From contig NZ_WNKT01000024.1 of the NCBI RefSeq assembly GCF_009720725.1, forward strand, positions 1-57,621: 57,621 nucleotides of DNA, in the 5' to 3' direction. The notes under the pieces were generated by a model that made no database searches, was not told where the DNA came from, and saw only the letters and a list, made by a program, of their open reading frames with translations. The stretch is from Allochromatium palmeri (GTDB lineage Bacteria; Pseudomonadota; Gammaproteobacteria; Chromatiales; Chromatiaceae). This document shows, one piece after another, positions 25,925 through 35,981 of the stretch (within the stretch, counting starts at the first letter, position 1; the number at the start of each line of letters is the position of its first letter). The position numbers were made by a program, and so were the translations under genes.

Positions 25925-26896
25925 TCAGGCAGTGTTGACGAGTCGATGAGTGGGTGTGTCGGCACGCTCGCCCTGGCGCGTGCCGCGACGGAACAATTCG
26001 GCCTCGATGGCGTTGAGCACCGCCCATTTGCGGCTGCACCAGTCGGGCGCGAGCAGGATGTCGCGCGAGGCCGTCCCGGTCAGGCGATGATAGACCACGC
26101 TCGCTGGCGTGCGCTCGACCAGATCGGCGCAGATGGCCACATAATCGTCCAATTCGAGCGGGGTATAGTCGCCCCGGCGCCAGTCGATGGCCAGCCGGGT
26201 GTGACGCACGATATGCAGCGGATGGACTTTCAGCCCCTCGACGCCCAGCTCCAGCACCCGGTCGAGCGTGGTGAGTGCTTCAGCGTGCCCTTCGCCCGGC
26301 AGCCCGATGATGAGATGGGCGCAGACGGGGATGCCGCGTCGGTGCGCCGCCGTCACCGCTGTGCGGTATTCGGCGAAACCGTGCCCGCGATTGACGCGCG
26401 CCAGCGTGGCATCGTTGGCCGATTGCAAGCCGAGTTCGAGCCAGACTTCCTTGCCGCGTGCGCGATAACTGGCCAGCAGATCGAGAACGGCCTCCGGCAC
26501 GCAGTCCGGGCGCGTGCCCACCGACAACCCGACGACATCGGCGTGCAGGAGTGCGCTGTCATAGCGTTCGCGCAGCACGGCGATTTCGTCGTATGTGTTG
26601 GTGTAGGTTTGGAAGTAGGCCATAAACCGCCGTGCGCCGGTGCGCTTGGCGAGCACGCCGCGTCCGGCGTCGAGCTGCGGATCGATCTCGGGCGCACGCC
26701 GGGCGTTGGGGCCAAAGGAGACGTTGTTACAGAAGGTGCAGCCGCCATGTCCCTTGGTGCCGTCGCGGTTCGGGCAGGTGAAGCCGGCATTGAGTGCGAG
26801 CTTGTGCACCCGCTGGCCATAGCGCTTCAGCAGGTACTGACCGAAGGTGTTGACGCGATCACTGAGCGCGCGATGTGGAGCGGACGGGGAAGGCAT
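25925..26896 (-). CDS. yhcC: Radical SAM protein, YhcC/TIGR01212 family
   Basis: A 323-residue radical SAM protein. The SAM-binding cluster motif is TCPNRDGTKGHGGCTFCNN, a C-X11-C-X2-C pattern near residue 40-55, typical of the YhcC/TIGR01212 group rather than the canonical C-X3-C-X2-C. Later landmarks are VGLSVGTRPDC, ELGLQSANDATL and IIGLPGEG, all usual in this family. The reaction is not known; relatives resemble the Elp3 fold, so tRNA modification has been suggested. It is the first gene of the minus-strand unit with ubiU and ubiV. It might support an anaerobic cofactor or quinone function, but that rests only on proximity. Start ATG 26896. Confidence 0.88.
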   Translation of the reverse strand: MPSPSAPHRALSDRVNTFGQYLLKRYGQRVHKLALNAGFTCPNRDGTKGHGGCTFCNNVSFGPNARRAPEIDPQLDAGRGVLAKRTGARRFMAYFQTYTNTYDEIAVLRERYDSALLHADVVGLSVGTRPDCVPEAVLDLLASYRARGKEVWLELGLQSANDATLARVNRGHGFAEYRTAVTAAHRRGIPVCAHLIIGLPGEGHAEALTTLDRVLELGVEGLKVHPLHIVRHTRLAIDWRRGDYTPLELDDYVAICADLVERTPASVVYHRLTGTASRDILLAPDWCSRKWAVLNAIEAELFRRGTRQGERADTPTHRLVNTA

Positions 26897-27093
26897 GAGT
26901 CTGGCATCAACCGAGCGGCGGCGATCGGCGTTCGATCTGGACCGGTCAGTATAGTGATCAATCGAGTCTGCTGCAAAACGCGCGTCTAATCATCGCACTC
27001 GAATCGGCTCGCTTCAGATGGCGGCCCGGTTTGCGCCTGATCAGGCGGTTGTTTGACCCGGCTTGCCAAATGCCATGGCCGATACCCGGCGGA

Positions 27094-27120
27094 TTTGCAG
27101 TAAAATTTGTGCACTGCAAA
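27094..27120. promoter_or_regulatory. Operator-like inverted repeat upstream of the large oxidoreductase
   Basis: TTTGCAGT (27094-27101) and ACTGCAAA (27113-27120) are perfect inverted 8-bp arms separated by 11 bp, ending 24 bp before the chosen ATG. The 19-bp centre-to-centre distance, nearly two DNA turns, suits a dimeric or tetrameric repressor such as a GntR or LysR protein. Its position also argues against translation starting further upstream. Confidence 0.55.
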
Positions 27121-27144
27121 AATTCCAGCCCTGGTTCAGCCGAT

Positions 27145-30100
27145 ATGCCCGATTCCGCCGCCCGTCTCCGCGAGATCCCCTACAACTACACCTCCTTCTC
27201 CGATCGCGAGATCGTCATCCGCTTCCTGGGCGAGCCGATGTGGCGCTTGATCGAGGAACTGCGCGGCACGCGCCGCACCGGACGCTCGGCGCGGATGCTG
27301 TTCGAGGTGCTGGGCGACATGTGGGTCGTGACCCGCAATCCCTACTTGCAGGACGACCTGCTCGACAACCTCAAGCGGCGGCGTCTGCTGCTCCAGGCGC
27401 TCGATCATCGACTCGATCAGTTCGAGCGGCGTCTGAACGACAACCGGCGCGCCGCCGAGCTGCTGGCTGCCGCGCGCGCAGCGGTGAAGCGTTTCGGCGA
27501 CTGGTTCGAGCAGGAACAGCGTCAGCGCGCCCGCTTGCGTCTGGCGCTGGCCGGGATCACGCGCGCCGACAATCTCGACTTCGGCGGGCTGGCGCGCGTC
27601 TCGCACGCGACCGATGCCACCGACTGGCGCGTCGAGCTGCCGTTCGTGGTTATCTCGCCCGATACCGAAGCCGAGGTCGCACCCATCGTGCGCGCCTGTA
27701 TCGACTGCGGTCTAACGCTCATCCCGCGCGGCGGCGGCACCGGCTACACCGGCTCGGCCGTGCCGCTGCATCCGCTGACCGCCGTCATCAATACCGAGAA
27801 GCTCGACCGGCTCTCGGGCGTCGAGCGGGTCGCGCTGCCGGGTGTCGACGGGCTGGTGCCGACGGCGCACTGCGGGGCGGGCGTGGTCACGCGCCGGGTT
27901 TCGGATCTGGCCGAGACCAACGGTCTGGCGTTCGCGGTCGATCCGACCTCGCAGGATGCCTCCTGCATCGGCGGCAATATCGCCATGAATGCCGGCGGCA
28001 AGAAGGCAGTGCTCTGGGGCACGGCGCTCGACAACCTGGCCTCCTGGCGCCTGGTCACGCCCGAAGCCGACTGGCTGGAGGTCGAGCGACTCGATCACAA
28101 CCTGGGCCGTATCCACGATCAGGAACTGGTGCGTTTCCGGCTGTCGCGCTTCGCCCCGGATGGCACAACGCCGCGCGGTGAACCCGAGATCCTGGAGATG
28201 CCGGGGTCGAGCTTCCGCAAGGTCGGACTCGGCAAGGACGTGACCGACAAGTTCCTTTCCGGTCTGCCCGGCGTGCAGAAAGAGGGTTGCGACGGGATCA
28301 TCACCTCGGCGCGCTTCGTCCTGCACCGGATGCCGGAGCAGGTGCGCACCGTCTGTCTGGAGTTCTTCGGCACGGATCTGGATCTCGCGGTGCCGGCGAT
28401 CGTCCAGATCAAGGAACTGATCGAATCCTTGCCGGCGGTGCAGATGGCGGGTCTTGAGCATCTCGATGAGCGCTATGTGCGGGCTGTCGGCTATGCGACC
28501 AAGGCCGCGCGTCATGAGCTGCCGAAGATGGTGCTGATCGCTGATCTGGTCAGCGACGACGAGTCGGCCGTCAGTGCGGCCGCCGAGCGGATGGTCGCCA
28601 TCGCCCGGGGACGCGACGGCGAGGGCTTCATCGCCATCAGTCCCGAGGCCCGCAAACGCTTCTGGCTCGACCGCGCACGCACAGCCGCCATCTCGCGGCA
28701 CACCAACGCCTTCAAGATCAACGAGGACGTGGTCATCCCGCTCGACCGGCTCGCCGACTACAGCCGCGGCATCGAGCGCATCAACATTGAGCAGTCTATT
28801 CGCAACAAGGACGCCATCCTGGCGGCCGTCCTCGAGTATCTGGATTCCGAGCTGCCCGAAGCACGGGTGGCGGGTGACTATGAGGGTTCAGACGAGGCGC
28901 GCGCCATCCTGGAGGCCAAGCGCGAAGCGGCGCGAGACGCTGTTCGGCGGGTGCGTGCGCGCTGGCAGAGGATTCTGGAGCAACTCGACGCCCCAACCGC
29001 TGATCATCTGGAGCTGATAGATGCCTCGGCCCGCTCACAGATCCGCGAGGGCGACACGCTCGGCGCCATGATGCTGCGCCGCGATCTGCGCCAGTCGATC
29101 CGCGCTGAGGTCGCCGACCGTTTGGATGAGATCTTCTCCGGCCAGGAACTGGCGCGGGTACGCGAGCGTCTGCGCGAGATCCACCGTCAGGTGCGTGACT
29201 CACGTCTGTTCGTCGCGCTGCACATGCACGCCGGCGACGGCAACGTCCATACCAACATCCCGGTGCATTCGTCTGATTACGCCATGCTGCACGAGGCCGA
29301 CCGTATCGTCGAGCGCATCATGGAACTGGCGACCGGACTTGGCGGCGTGATCTCGGGTGAGCATGGGATCGGTCTGACCAAGCTCCGATTCCTGGAGCGT
29401 GAAAAGCTCGATGCCTTCGTCGCCTACAAGCGGCGGATCGATCCCAAGGCGGTATTCAATCGCGGCAAGCTGATGCCCGGCTCGGGTCTGGACGGCGCCT
29501 ACACGCCCTCGCTGCGGTTGTTGCAGCAGGAAGCCATCATCCTGGAAGAGACCGAACTCGGCGCACTCAACGACGATGTGAAGCACTGTCTGCGCTGCGG
29601 CAAGTGCAAGCCCAAGTGCATGACCCATGTCCCGCGCGCCAATCTGCTCTATTCACCGCGCAACAAGATCCTCGGCACCGGACTCATCATCGAAGCGTTT
29701 CTCTATGAGGAACAGACCCGGCGCGGGCTGTCGCGGCGTCACTTCGAGGAGATGAACGACATTGCAGACCACTGCACCGTCTGCCACAAGTGTCTGACCC
29801 CGTGCCCGGTCAACATCGACTTCGGTGAAGTGACCACGCGCCTGCGCCGCATCCTGGTCGAGCGCGGCCAGAAGCGTTTCAGCCCCGGCGCCTGGGCGGC
29901 GATGCAGTTCCTCAATCGCACTGATCCGCGTGCGATTCGCTTGATGCGCCTGGGGTTGGCCGAATGGGGCTTCGCGGCCATGAATCAGGCCCATCGGCTG
30001 GCCAAGACCCTGGGCCTGACCCGGCGGCGCATCACCCAGCCCGGTTCGACCACGGGTCGCCCGGCACTGGCCGGCCAGATGGTCGAGCTGGTCGGACGCT

Positions 30101-30996
30101 CGGTGCGCGTGCCCCTGCCCAAGCGCACTTTCCGCGATGTGCTGGAACTGGAAGACCGCACCCAGGTGCCCATTCTGCGCGACCCGCGCGTGGCCGATGA
30201 AGCCGAGGCCGTCTTCTACTTCCCCGGCTGCGGCTCGGAGCGACTGTATTCGGATGTGGGGCTGGCGACACTGGCCATGCTGTGGGAGCAGGGCGTGCAG
30301 ACCGTGCTGCCGCCGGGGTATCTCTGCTGCGGTTATCCGCAGAGCGCGGCGGGTCTGGAGGAACGTGGACGCCGGATCACCATGGAGAACCGGGTGCTGT
30401 TCCATCGTGTGGCCAACACCCTGAACTATCTGGATATCAACACCGTGGTCGTCTCCTGCGGCACCTGCATGGATCAGTTGCTCAAATACGAGTTCGAGCG
30501 CATCTTCCCCGGCTGCCGGCTGCTCGACATCCATGAATGGCTGATGGAGCGGGGCGTCGCATTGGACGCGGGAGCGGGCGTGCAGTACCTCTATCACGAT
30601 CCCTGCCATACCCCGATGAAGACCCATGCGCCGCTCAAGGTCGCCGCGAGTCTCATGGGTCAGCCGGTACGGCTCTCGGATCGCTGTTGCGGCGAGGCCG
30701 GGACGCTCGGTGCTTCACGGCCCGACATTGCCAATCAGGTGCGCTTCCGTAAGCAGGAGGAACTGACCGCCGGCATCCAGGCCCTGACCGGCCGCGATCG
30801 GGTCGAAAACGGCGCGGTCAAGCTGCTCACCGCCTGTCCGGCCTGTCAGCAGGGCCTGGGCCGCTATCAGGACGACACCGGACTAATGACCGACTATATC
30901 GTGGTCGAGCTGGCCGAGCGGCTGTTGGGCGCCGACTGGCGCGCGCGTTTCATCGAGCGGGTCCAGGTCGACGGCATCGAGCGGGTGTTGCTTTGA
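27145..30996 (+). CDS. DUF3683-type FAD-linked oxidase with 4Fe-4S and CCG domains
   Basis: A 1283-residue fused redox enzyme. From the N-terminus: a DUF3683-like helical domain (about 1-150, starting [16 protein letters not shown]), a PCMH-type FAD-binding domain with [14 protein letters not shown] near 195, an FAD-oxidase C-terminal domain with [12 protein letters not shown] near 693 and ISGEHGIG near 735, a dicluster ferredoxin domain ([11 protein letters not shown] near 814, [12 protein letters not shown] near 877) and two CCG segments ([10 protein letters not shown] near 1061, CCGEAGT near 1180) of the GlpC/heterodisulfide-reductase kind. Related enzymes oxidise 2-hydroxyacids such as lactate, glycolate or 2-hydroxyglutarate and pass electrons to quinone. 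The exact substrate is unknown. ATG 27145 is preferred over upstream TTG/ATG codons because an operator-like dyad occupies 27094-27120. Confidence 0.9.
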   Translation: MPDSAARLREIPYNYTSFSDREIVIRFLGEPMWRLIEELRGTRRTGRSARMLFEVLGDMWVVTRNPYLQDDLLDNLKRRRLLLQALDHRLDQFERRLNDNRRAAELLAAARAAVKRFGDWFEQEQRQRARLRLALAGITRADNLDFGGLARVSHATDATDWRVELPFVVISPDTEAEVAPIVRACIDCGLTLIPRGGGTGYTGSAVPLHPLTAVINTEKLDRLSGVERVALPGVDGLVPTAHCGAGVVTRRVSDLAETNGLAFAVDPTSQDASCIGGNIAMNAGGKKAVLWGTALDNLASWRLVTPEADWLEVERLDHNLGRIHDQELVRFRLSRFAPDGTTPRGEPEILEMPGSSFRKVGLGKDVTDKFLSGLPGVQKEGCDGIITSARFVLHRMPEQVRTVCLEFFGTDLDLAVPAIVQIKELIESLPAVQMAGLEHLDERYVRAVGYATKAARHELPKMVLIADLVSDDESAVSAAAERMVAIARGRDGEGFIAISPEARKRFWLDRARTAAISRHTNAFKINEDVVIPLDRLADYSRGIERINIEQSIRNKDAILAAVLEYLDSELPEARVAGDYEGSDEARAILEAKREAARDAVRRVRARWQRILEQLDAPTADHLELIDASARSQIREGDTLGAMMLRRDLRQSIRAEVADRLDEIFSGQELARVRERLREIHRQVRDSRLFVALHMHAGDGNVHTNIPVHSSDYAMLHEADRIVERIMELATGLGGVISGEHGIGLTKLRFLEREKLDAFVAYKRRIDPKAVFNRGKLMPGSGLDGAYTPSLRLLQQEAIILEETELGALNDDVKHCLRCGKCKPKCMTHVPRANLLYSPRNKILGTGLIIEAFLYEEQTRRGLSRRHFEEMNDIADHCTVCHKCLTPCPVNIDFGEVTTRLRRILVERGQKRFSPGAWAAMQFLNRTDPRAIRLMRLGLAEWGFAAMNQAHRLAKTLGLTRRRITQPGSTTGRPALAGQMVELVGRSVRVPLPKRTFRDVLELEDRTQVPILRDPRVADEAEAVFYFPGCGSERLYSDVGLATLAMLWEQGVQTVLPPGYLCCGYPQSAAGLEERGRRITMENRVLFHRVANTLNYLDINTVVVSCGTCMDQLLKYEFERIFPGCRLLDIHEWLMERGVALDAGAGVQYLYHDPCHTPMKTHAPLKVAASLMGQPVRLSDRCCGEAGTLGASRPDIANQVRFRKQEELTAGIQALTGRDRVENGAVKLLTACPACQQGLGRYQDDTGLMTDYIVVELAERLLGADWRARFIERVQVDGIERVLL

Positions 30997-31059
30997 GTCA
31001 CGTTCTCTGGACCTACGCGCCATGAGCTGAAGATATTTGGATGCAAGACGAGATGCTTG

Positions 31060-31076
31060 TTATATTTATGTATAAT
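31060..31076 (+). promoter_or_regulatory. mazEF promoter with overlapping dyad
   Basis: TATAAT at 31071-31076 is a consensus -10 box 24 bp before the antitoxin ATG. TTATA (31060-31064) and TATAA (31071-31075) form an inverted pair over it, suiting autorepression by the AbrB-like antitoxin. No good -35 box is visible at 17 bp. Confidence 0.55.
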
Positions 31077-31099
31077 TCAATCTGTTTGAGGGGTGAGTG

Positions 31100-31357
31100 A
31101 TGCATACAACCAGTTTGCGCAAGGTTGGTGGATCGGTCATGTTGGCCGTTCCCCCCGCTTTTCTTGACCAACTGCACCTGCGCGCCGGTGTGACAGTCGG
31201 CCTTGCAGTCGATCATGGTTGTCTGGTCGTCAATCCCAATCCACCGCCGCACTACACACTCGATGAGTTACTCGCTCAATGCGACGCCAACGCTGAGCTC
31301 TCAGCCGAAGATAGAGAATGGCTCGATGCCCCCGCAGTCGGTGGCGAGCTGTTGTAA
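31100..31357 (+). CDS. mazE: MazE/ChpB-type antitoxin
   Basis: An 85-residue AbrB-fold antitoxin. The N-terminal half has the swapped-hairpin DNA-binding signature LRKVGGSVMLAVPPAFLDQL; the acidic C-terminal half (LLAQCDANAELSAEDREWLD) is the segment that in this family binds and blocks the toxin. ATG 31100 has GAGGGG at 31089-31094 as ribosome-binding site; a GTG three bases earlier is less likely. The stop overlaps the toxin start by one base (TAATG), the usual coupling of antitoxin and toxin. It should repress its own promoter. Confidence 0.92.
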   Translation: MHTTSLRKVGGSVMLAVPPAFLDQLHLRAGVTVGLAVDHGCLVVNPNPPPHYTLDELLAQCDANAELSAEDREWLDAPAVGGELL

Positions 31358-31689
31358 TGGAGCGTGGCGACATCTATCTCGTTTCGCTTGACCCGACCTC
31401 AGGTCATGAGCAACAGGGGACACGGCCGGTGCTGGTGGTGTCGCCTGTGGCGTTCAACCGGCTGACACGAACCCCCATTGTGCTATCCATCACCAGCGGT
31501 GGCAATTTTGCGCGCACGGCTGGCTTTGCTGTGTCGCTGATGGGTGTTGGTACGCAAACGACAGGCGTTGTGCGCTGCGACCAGCCCCGCGCTCTGGATA
31601 TTGGATCACGTCGCGGCCGCAAGCTTGAAAGTGTGCCGCAGTCAGTGCTTAACGAGGTGCTCGCCAAAGTAGCCCCGATCTTCGCGTGA
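31357..31689 (+). CDS. mazF: MazF/PemK-family mRNA interferase toxin
   Basis: A 110-residue PemK-like endoribonuclease that should cleave mRNA at a short sequence when its antitoxin is lost. Typical elements are visible: MERGDIYLVSLDPTSGHEQQG at the N-terminus (GDI and G-x-EQ-G-x-RP), RPVLVVSP, the conserved TT-x2-VRCDQPRALD and the C-terminal helix LNEVLAKVAPIF. The length and motifs are complete, so the toxin looks functional. It is translationally coupled to the antitoxin and converges on oxyR without a clear terminator between them. Confidence 0.94.
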   Translation: MERGDIYLVSLDPTSGHEQQGTRPVLVVSPVAFNRLTRTPIVLSITSGGNFARTAGFAVSLMGVGTQTTGVVRCDQPRALDIGSRRGRKLESVPQSVLNEVLAKVAPIFA

Positions 31690-31741
31690 GGAGTCGGGGA
31701 GAGAGGGAAGGAACCGCGATGTCGAATCTGTCTTTGAACCG

Positions 31742-32662
31742 TTACTTCAGGCGTCTGACGGTCTCGGGCAGTTGATCGCGCACCACCTGAGCAAAGGCTT
31801 CCAGCGCCTGACGGCGCGGGAAGCTCTTGCGGAACACCAGCGAGATGCGTCGATAGGCGTCGGGCAGGGTCGCCAGCGAGCGGGTGACGAGCCCGTTGTC
31901 GCCCATCGCTCCGCTACGCACCGCCAGCGCCGGAATGAGCGTGCAGCCGAATCCGGCGCGCACCAGTTGCAGCAGCGTCTCCAGGCTTGAGGCGCGCAGA
32001 TCGGCCATTTCGCCCCGGTGCGGGCGCTCGCTCAGATGGCAAACGTCCATTACCTGATGGGTCAGACAGTGGCCGTCGGCCAGCAGCAGCAGTTCGATGT
32101 CTTCGAGATCGCGGGCGGTGATCTCGGGATGGGTTTGCAGCGGATGCTTGACCGGATGGGCCAGCCAGAAGGGTTCCTCGAACAGCGGCAGACTGTCGAA
32201 GTCGTTCTCGTCGACGGCAGTGGCCAGGAGTGCAGCATCGATCTCATGGCGGGCGAGCCGACCGAGCAGCAGGTCGGTAATCTCCTCGGAGAGCACCAGC
32301 CTGAGCTGCGGATAGGTCTGCTTGAGCGGCATCAGGATCAGCGGCATCAGATAAGGACTGAGCGTCGGGATGGCACCGATACGCAGTGGCCCGGCCATGG
32401 GATCCTGATAGGCGCGCGCAACCTGCTCGATGGCCTCGGCCTGTTCGAGCGCCAGGCGCGCATGGGCGAGGATAGCCGCGCCGACCGGGGTGATCTCGAC
32501 CGAACGGTTGGTGCGCTCGAAGATGACCACGTCGAGTTCGTCCTCCAGCTTTTTGATCTGACCGCTCAGGGTCGGCTGACTGACGAAACAGCGATCGGCG
32601 GCGCGCCCGAAATGGCGCGTCTCGGCGACGGCGAGGATGTATTTGAGGTCACGTAGGTTCAC
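31742..32662 (-). CDS. oxyR: OxyR, LysR-type hydrogen peroxide regulator
   Basis: A 306-residue LysR-type regulator with N-terminal winged helix (MNLRDLKYILAVAETRHFGRAA). The peroxide-sensing disulfide pair is present with E. coli numbering, Cys199 in DGHCLTHQ and Cys208 in MDVCHL, so it can be called OxyR rather than a generic LysR protein. Oxidation should convert it to an activator of catalase, peroxiredoxin and iron-control genes; none lie in this window. It is transcribed divergently from clpB over a 94-bp gap, suggesting shared or at least closely packed control. ATG 32662. Confidence 0.95.
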   Translation of the reverse strand: MNLRDLKYILAVAETRHFGRAADRCFVSQPTLSGQIKKLEDELDVVIFERTNRSVEITPVGAAILAHARLALEQAEAIEQVARAYQDPMAGPLRIGAIPTLSPYLMPLILMPLKQTYPQLRLVLSEEITDLLLGRLARHEIDAALLATAVDENDFDSLPLFEEPFWLAHPVKHPLQTHPEITARDLEDIELLLLADGHCLTHQVMDVCHLSERPHRGEMADLRASSLETLLQLVRAGFGCTLIPALAVRSGAMGDNGLVTRSLATLPDAYRRISLVFRKSFPRRQALEAFAQVVRDQLPETVRRLK

Positions 32663-32685
32663 GCGCGCATGATAGCGGAAATTCG

Positions 32686-32737
32686 CTTGATTCGCGTGCC
32701 GCCGCGCCCCAATTTCCCGATCAATCGACCGGAAATT
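32686..32737 (+). promoter_or_regulatory. Heat-shock (sigma-32) promoter and dyad in the oxyR-clpB gap
   Basis: CTTGAT (32686-32691) and CCCCAATTT (32707-32715), 15 bp apart, closely match the sigma-32 consensus CTTGAA-N13-15-CCCCATnT and point at clpB. AATTTCC (32711-32717) and GGAAATT (32731-32737) are perfect inverted arms with a 13-bp spacer overlapping the -10 and start region, a possible operator. Confidence 0.75.
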
Positions 32738-32756
32738 TTCGCAGGAGTCAACGACC

Positions 32757-35354
32757 GTGAGACAGGATAAACTGACCGCTAAATTCCAACTGGCCCTGGC
32801 CGACGCTCAGAGTCTGGCCCTGGGTCGCGATCATCAGTTCATCGAACCCGTCCATCTGATGGCGGCCCTGCTCGATCAGGAAGGCGGCACCATCCGCCAT
32901 CTGCTCAACAAGGCCGACGTCAACGCCAACAAACTGCGCTCGGCGCTCGGCGAGGCGCTCGAACGGCTGCCGACCGTGCAGGGCGTCGGTAGCGACGTGC
33001 ATGTGAGCAATGATCTCTCGCGCCTGCTCAACCTGACCGACAAGCTCGCCCAGCAGCGCAATGATCAATACATCTCATCCGAACTCTTCGTGCTCGCGGC
33101 GCTGGAGGACAAGGGCGCACTCGGCACGGCCCTGCGTGAGGCCGGCGCCAGCAAGAGCGCGATTGAGCAGGCAATCCAGACTGTGCGCGGCGGGCAGGCC
33201 GTCAACGATCCCAATGCCGAGGAACAGCGCCAGGCGCTCGAAAAATACACCATCGACCTGACCGAGCGCGCCGAGCAGGGCAAGCTCGACCCCGTGATCG
33301 GACGCGACGACGAGATCCGCCGCACCATCCAGGTCTTGCAGCGGCGCACCAAGAACAATCCGGTGCTGATCGGAGCGCCCGGCGTGGGTAAGACCGCGAT
33401 CGTCGAGGGTCTGGCCCAGCGCATCATCAATGGCGAGGTGCCGGAAGGGCTGAAGTCCAAGCGGCTGCTGGCGCTCGACATGGCGGCGTTGATTGCAGGC
33501 TCCAAGTTCCGCGGCGAGTTCGAGGAACGGCTCAAGGCGGTGCTCAACGACATTGCCAAGCAAGAGGGCAATGTCATCCTATTCATCGACGAGCTGCACA
33601 CCATGGTCGGTGCCGGCAAGGCTGAAGGTTCGATGGACGCCGGCAACATGCTCAAACCGGCCCTGGCGCGTGGCGAGCTGCACTGTGTCGGCGCGACCAC
33701 GCTCGATGAATATCGCAAGTATGTCGAGAAGGACGCCGCGCTCGAACGCCGCTTCCAGAAGGTACTGGTCGACGAGCCGAACGTCGAGGACACCATCGCC
33801 ATTCTGCGCGGTTTGAAAGAACGCTACGAGGTCCATCACGCCGTCGAGATCACCGACACGGCGATCGTCGCCGCCGCCACACTCTCGCATCGCTACATTG
33901 CCGACCGGCAGTTGCCCGACAAGGCCATCGACCTGATCGACGAGGCCGCCTCGCGCATCCGCATGGAGATCGATTCCATGCCCGAGGAGATGGACCGGCT
34001 CGACCGGCGGTTGATCCAGTTCAAGATCGAGCGTGAGGCGCTCAAAAAAGAATCCGACGACGCGTCCAGAAAGCGTCTGGCCGACTTGGAAGGCCAGATT
34101 CAGCGTCTGGAGCGCGAGTTCGCCGATCTCGACGAGATCTGGAAAGCCGAGAAGGCCGCTGTGCAGGGCACCGCGCATATCAAAGAAGCACTCGACCGGG
34201 TGCGCTTGGAAATGGAGACCGCGCGCCGTGCCGGCGACTGGACGCGCATGTCCGAGCTGCAATACGGCCGCGTCCCCGAGCTGGAGAAACAACTGACGGC
34301 CGCCGCCGAGATCGAGCACGGCGAGAACCGGTTGTTGCGCAACAAGGTCACGGACGAGGAGGTCGCCGAGGTCGTGTCCAAATGGACCGGCATCCCGGTC
34401 TCCCGGATGTTGGAGGGCGAGCGCGAGAAGCTGCTGCGCATGGAATCCGAACTCGAACAGCGCGTGGTGGGGCAGGGCGAGGCGGTGCGCGCGGTGAGCG
34501 ATGCCATCCGCCGCTCGCGTGCCGGACTGTCCGATCCGGGGCGACCGATCGGTTCCTTCCTGTTCCTGGGACCGACCGGTGTCGGCAAGACCGAACTCTG
34601 TAAGGCGCTGGCCAGCTTCCTGTTCGACACCGAGGAGGCCATGGTCCGCATCGATATGTCTGAGTTCATGGAGAAGCACTCGGTCGCCCGGCTCATCGGC
34701 GCGCCGCCCGGCTATGTCGGCTATGAGGAAGGCGGCTATCTGACCGAGGCCATCCGCCGCCGGCCCTACAGCCTGATCCTGCTCGACGAGGTCGAGAAGG
34801 CGCATCCGGACGTCTTCAACGTGCTGCTCCAGGTGCTCGACGACGGTCGGCTCACCGACGGCCAGGGGCGCACGGTCGATTTTCGTAACTCAGTGATCGT
34901 CATGACCTCCAATCTCGGCTCGGACATCATCCAGCAGCGCGCCGGCGAAGCGCACTATGCCGAAATGAAGGACGCCGTGATGGAGGTGGTGCGTCATGCC
35001 TTCCGCCCCGAGTTCATTAACAGGCTCGACGAAATCGTGGTTTTCCATCCGCTGCAACAAGCGCAGATCCGGGCCATCGCGCGGATTCAGCTCGGCTATC
35101 TACAGCAGCGTCTGGCCGAGCGCGACATGCGGCTCGACGTCAGCGACGCGGCGCTCGATCATCTCGGTGCGGCCGGCTTCGATCCGGTCTATGGCGCCCG
35201 TCCGCTCAAGCGCGCCATCCGCGCCCAGCTCGAAAATCCGCTGGCGCAGGAGATCCTCTCGGGCAAGTTTGGTCCGGGCGATCTGATCGAGGTCGGGCTG
35301 GAAGACGGCCAGCTTGCCTTTGAGCGGGTATTACAGGGTGAGGTGGTCGATTAA
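32757..35354 (+). CDS. clpB: ClpB, ATP-dependent protein disaggregase
   Basis: An 865-residue full-length Hsp100 chaperone that, with DnaK, pulls proteins out of aggregates. In order: N-terminal double-repeat domain (about 1-150), NBD1 with Walker A GAPGVGKT near 207 and Walker [11 protein letters not shown], the coiled-coil middle domain (about 410-530) that distinguishes ClpB from ClpA/ClpC, NBD2 with Walker [10 protein letters not shown] near 604, and a C-terminal D2-small domain. No ClpP-binding loop is expected. The GTG start at 32757 has GGAG nine bases upstream; the [11 protein letters not shown] sequence is typical. Expression is presumably heat-induced from the sigma-32 promoter. Confidence 0.97.
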   Translation: MRQDKLTAKFQLALADAQSLALGRDHQFIEPVHLMAALLDQEGGTIRHLLNKADVNANKLRSALGEALERLPTVQGVGSDVHVSNDLSRLLNLTDKLAQQRNDQYISSELFVLAALEDKGALGTALREAGASKSAIEQAIQTVRGGQAVNDPNAEEQRQALEKYTIDLTERAEQGKLDPVIGRDDEIRRTIQVLQRRTKNNPVLIGAPGVGKTAIVEGLAQRIINGEVPEGLKSKRLLALDMAALIAGSKFRGEFEERLKAVLNDIAKQEGNVILFIDELHTMVGAGKAEGSMDAGNMLKPALARGELHCVGATTLDEYRKYVEKDAALERRFQKVLVDEPNVEDTIAILRGLKERYEVHHAVEITDTAIVAAATLSHRYIADRQLPDKAIDLIDEAASRIRMEIDSMPEEMDRLDRRLIQFKIEREALKKESDDASRKRLADLEGQIQRLEREFADLDEIWKAEKAAVQGTAHIKEALDRVRLEMETARRAGDWTRMSELQYGRVPELEKQLTAAAEIEHGENRLLRNKVTDEEVAEVVSKWTGIPVSRMLEGEREKLLRMESELEQRVVGQGEAVRAVSDAIRRSRAGLSDPGRPIGSFLFLGPTGVGKTELCKALASFLFDTEEAMVRIDMSEFMEKHSVARLIGAPPGYVGYEEGGYLTEAIRRRPYSLILLDEVEKAHPDVFNVLLQVLDDGRLTDGQGRTVDFRNSVIVMTSNLGSDIIQQRAGEAHYAEMKDAVMEVVRHAFRPEFINRLDEIVVFHPLQQAQIRAIARIQLGYLQQRLAERDMRLDVSDAALDHLGAAGFDPVYGARPLKRAIRAQLENPLAQEILSGKFGPGDLIEVGLEDGQLAFERVLQGEVVD

Positions 35355-35370
35355 CGACGAGGGTAATCGG

Positions 35371-35802
35371 ATGGCGACACTGTATGAAACCGATTTTCAC
35401 GCCTGGGCCTATCGACAGGCTGATCTGTTGCGGGCGGGACGACTCGAGGAAATCGATACGGCCAACATGATCGAGGAGATCGAAAGCATGGGGCGCAGTG
35501 AACAGCGCGAACTCGTCAATCGCTTGGTGATCCTGCTGTTGCACCTGCTCAAATGGCGCTTCCAGCCCGCCTTACGCGGTAACTCCTGGCGCCTCTCGAT
35601 CAAGGAACAGCGTCTGCGTCTGGCCGGGCATCTGGAGGACAATCCCAGCCTGAAGTCCAAACTGGATCAAGCCATCGAGCGTGCCTACCACCTCGCGCGC
35701 CTGGAGGCCGAGCGCGAGACCGGTCTTGCCGAATCCACCTTCGATAGCCGTTGTCCATTCAGCTTCGCGCAGATGATGGACGAGGGATTTTGGCCGGATT
35801 AG
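35371..35802 (+). CDS. DUF29 domain-containing protein
   Basis: A 143-residue DUF29 protein. The signature is clear: YETDFHAWAYRQADLLR at the N-terminus, DTANMIEEIESMGRSEQREL, and LLLHLLKWRFQP followed by WRLSI. DUF29 genes are numerous in cyanobacteria and purple sulfur bacteria; function is unknown. The protein is soluble and helical. ATG 35371 has GAGGG ten bases upstream and gives the usual family start. It lies 16 bp after clpB and may be read through from the heat-shock promoter. Confidence 0.88.
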   Translation: MATLYETDFHAWAYRQADLLRAGRLEEIDTANMIEEIESMGRSEQRELVNRLVILLLHLLKWRFQPALRGNSWRLSIKEQRLRLAGHLEDNPSLKSKLDQAIERAYHLARLEAERETGLAESTFDSRCPFSFAQMMDEGFWPD

Positions 35803-35866
35803 GCGCCATGTCGCGCCTTGGTTCGCTTGACGCCTCCAGGCACCCTGACTAACCTCTCGCCAATTC

Positions 35867-35894
35867 ACCGGGCGCGCCGCGACGGGCGCCCGGT
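35867..35894. terminator. GC-rich hairpin after the DUF29 gene
   Basis: ACCGGGCGC (35867-35875) pairs perfectly with GCGCCCGGT (35886-35894) around a 10-base loop, in the 179-bp gap between the DUF29 gene and the ExeA-type gene. It lacks a T tract. It may end clpB-DUF29 transcription with help from Rho or sit in the leader of the next operon. Confidence 0.45.
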
Positions 35895-35981
35895 TCCAGC
35901 CATCCACGCCCCGCACCAGAGATCCAAGCCGACCAGCCAAACCGCTTCCGGTGCGGGCGTACACCCTATCGAGCAGCCAGC

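Noticed and set aside
25451-26989. Long open plus-strand frame (512 codons) opposite ubiU and the radical SAM gene
   Set aside because: It is antisense to two genes with clear family motifs and cluster cysteines; its product is His/Gln/Gly-rich shadow sequence typical of high-GC antisense frames.
33579-34805. Long minus-strand frame (408 codons) inside clpB
   Set aside because: Antisense shadow of a complete, conserved ClpB; no ribosome-binding site or family features.
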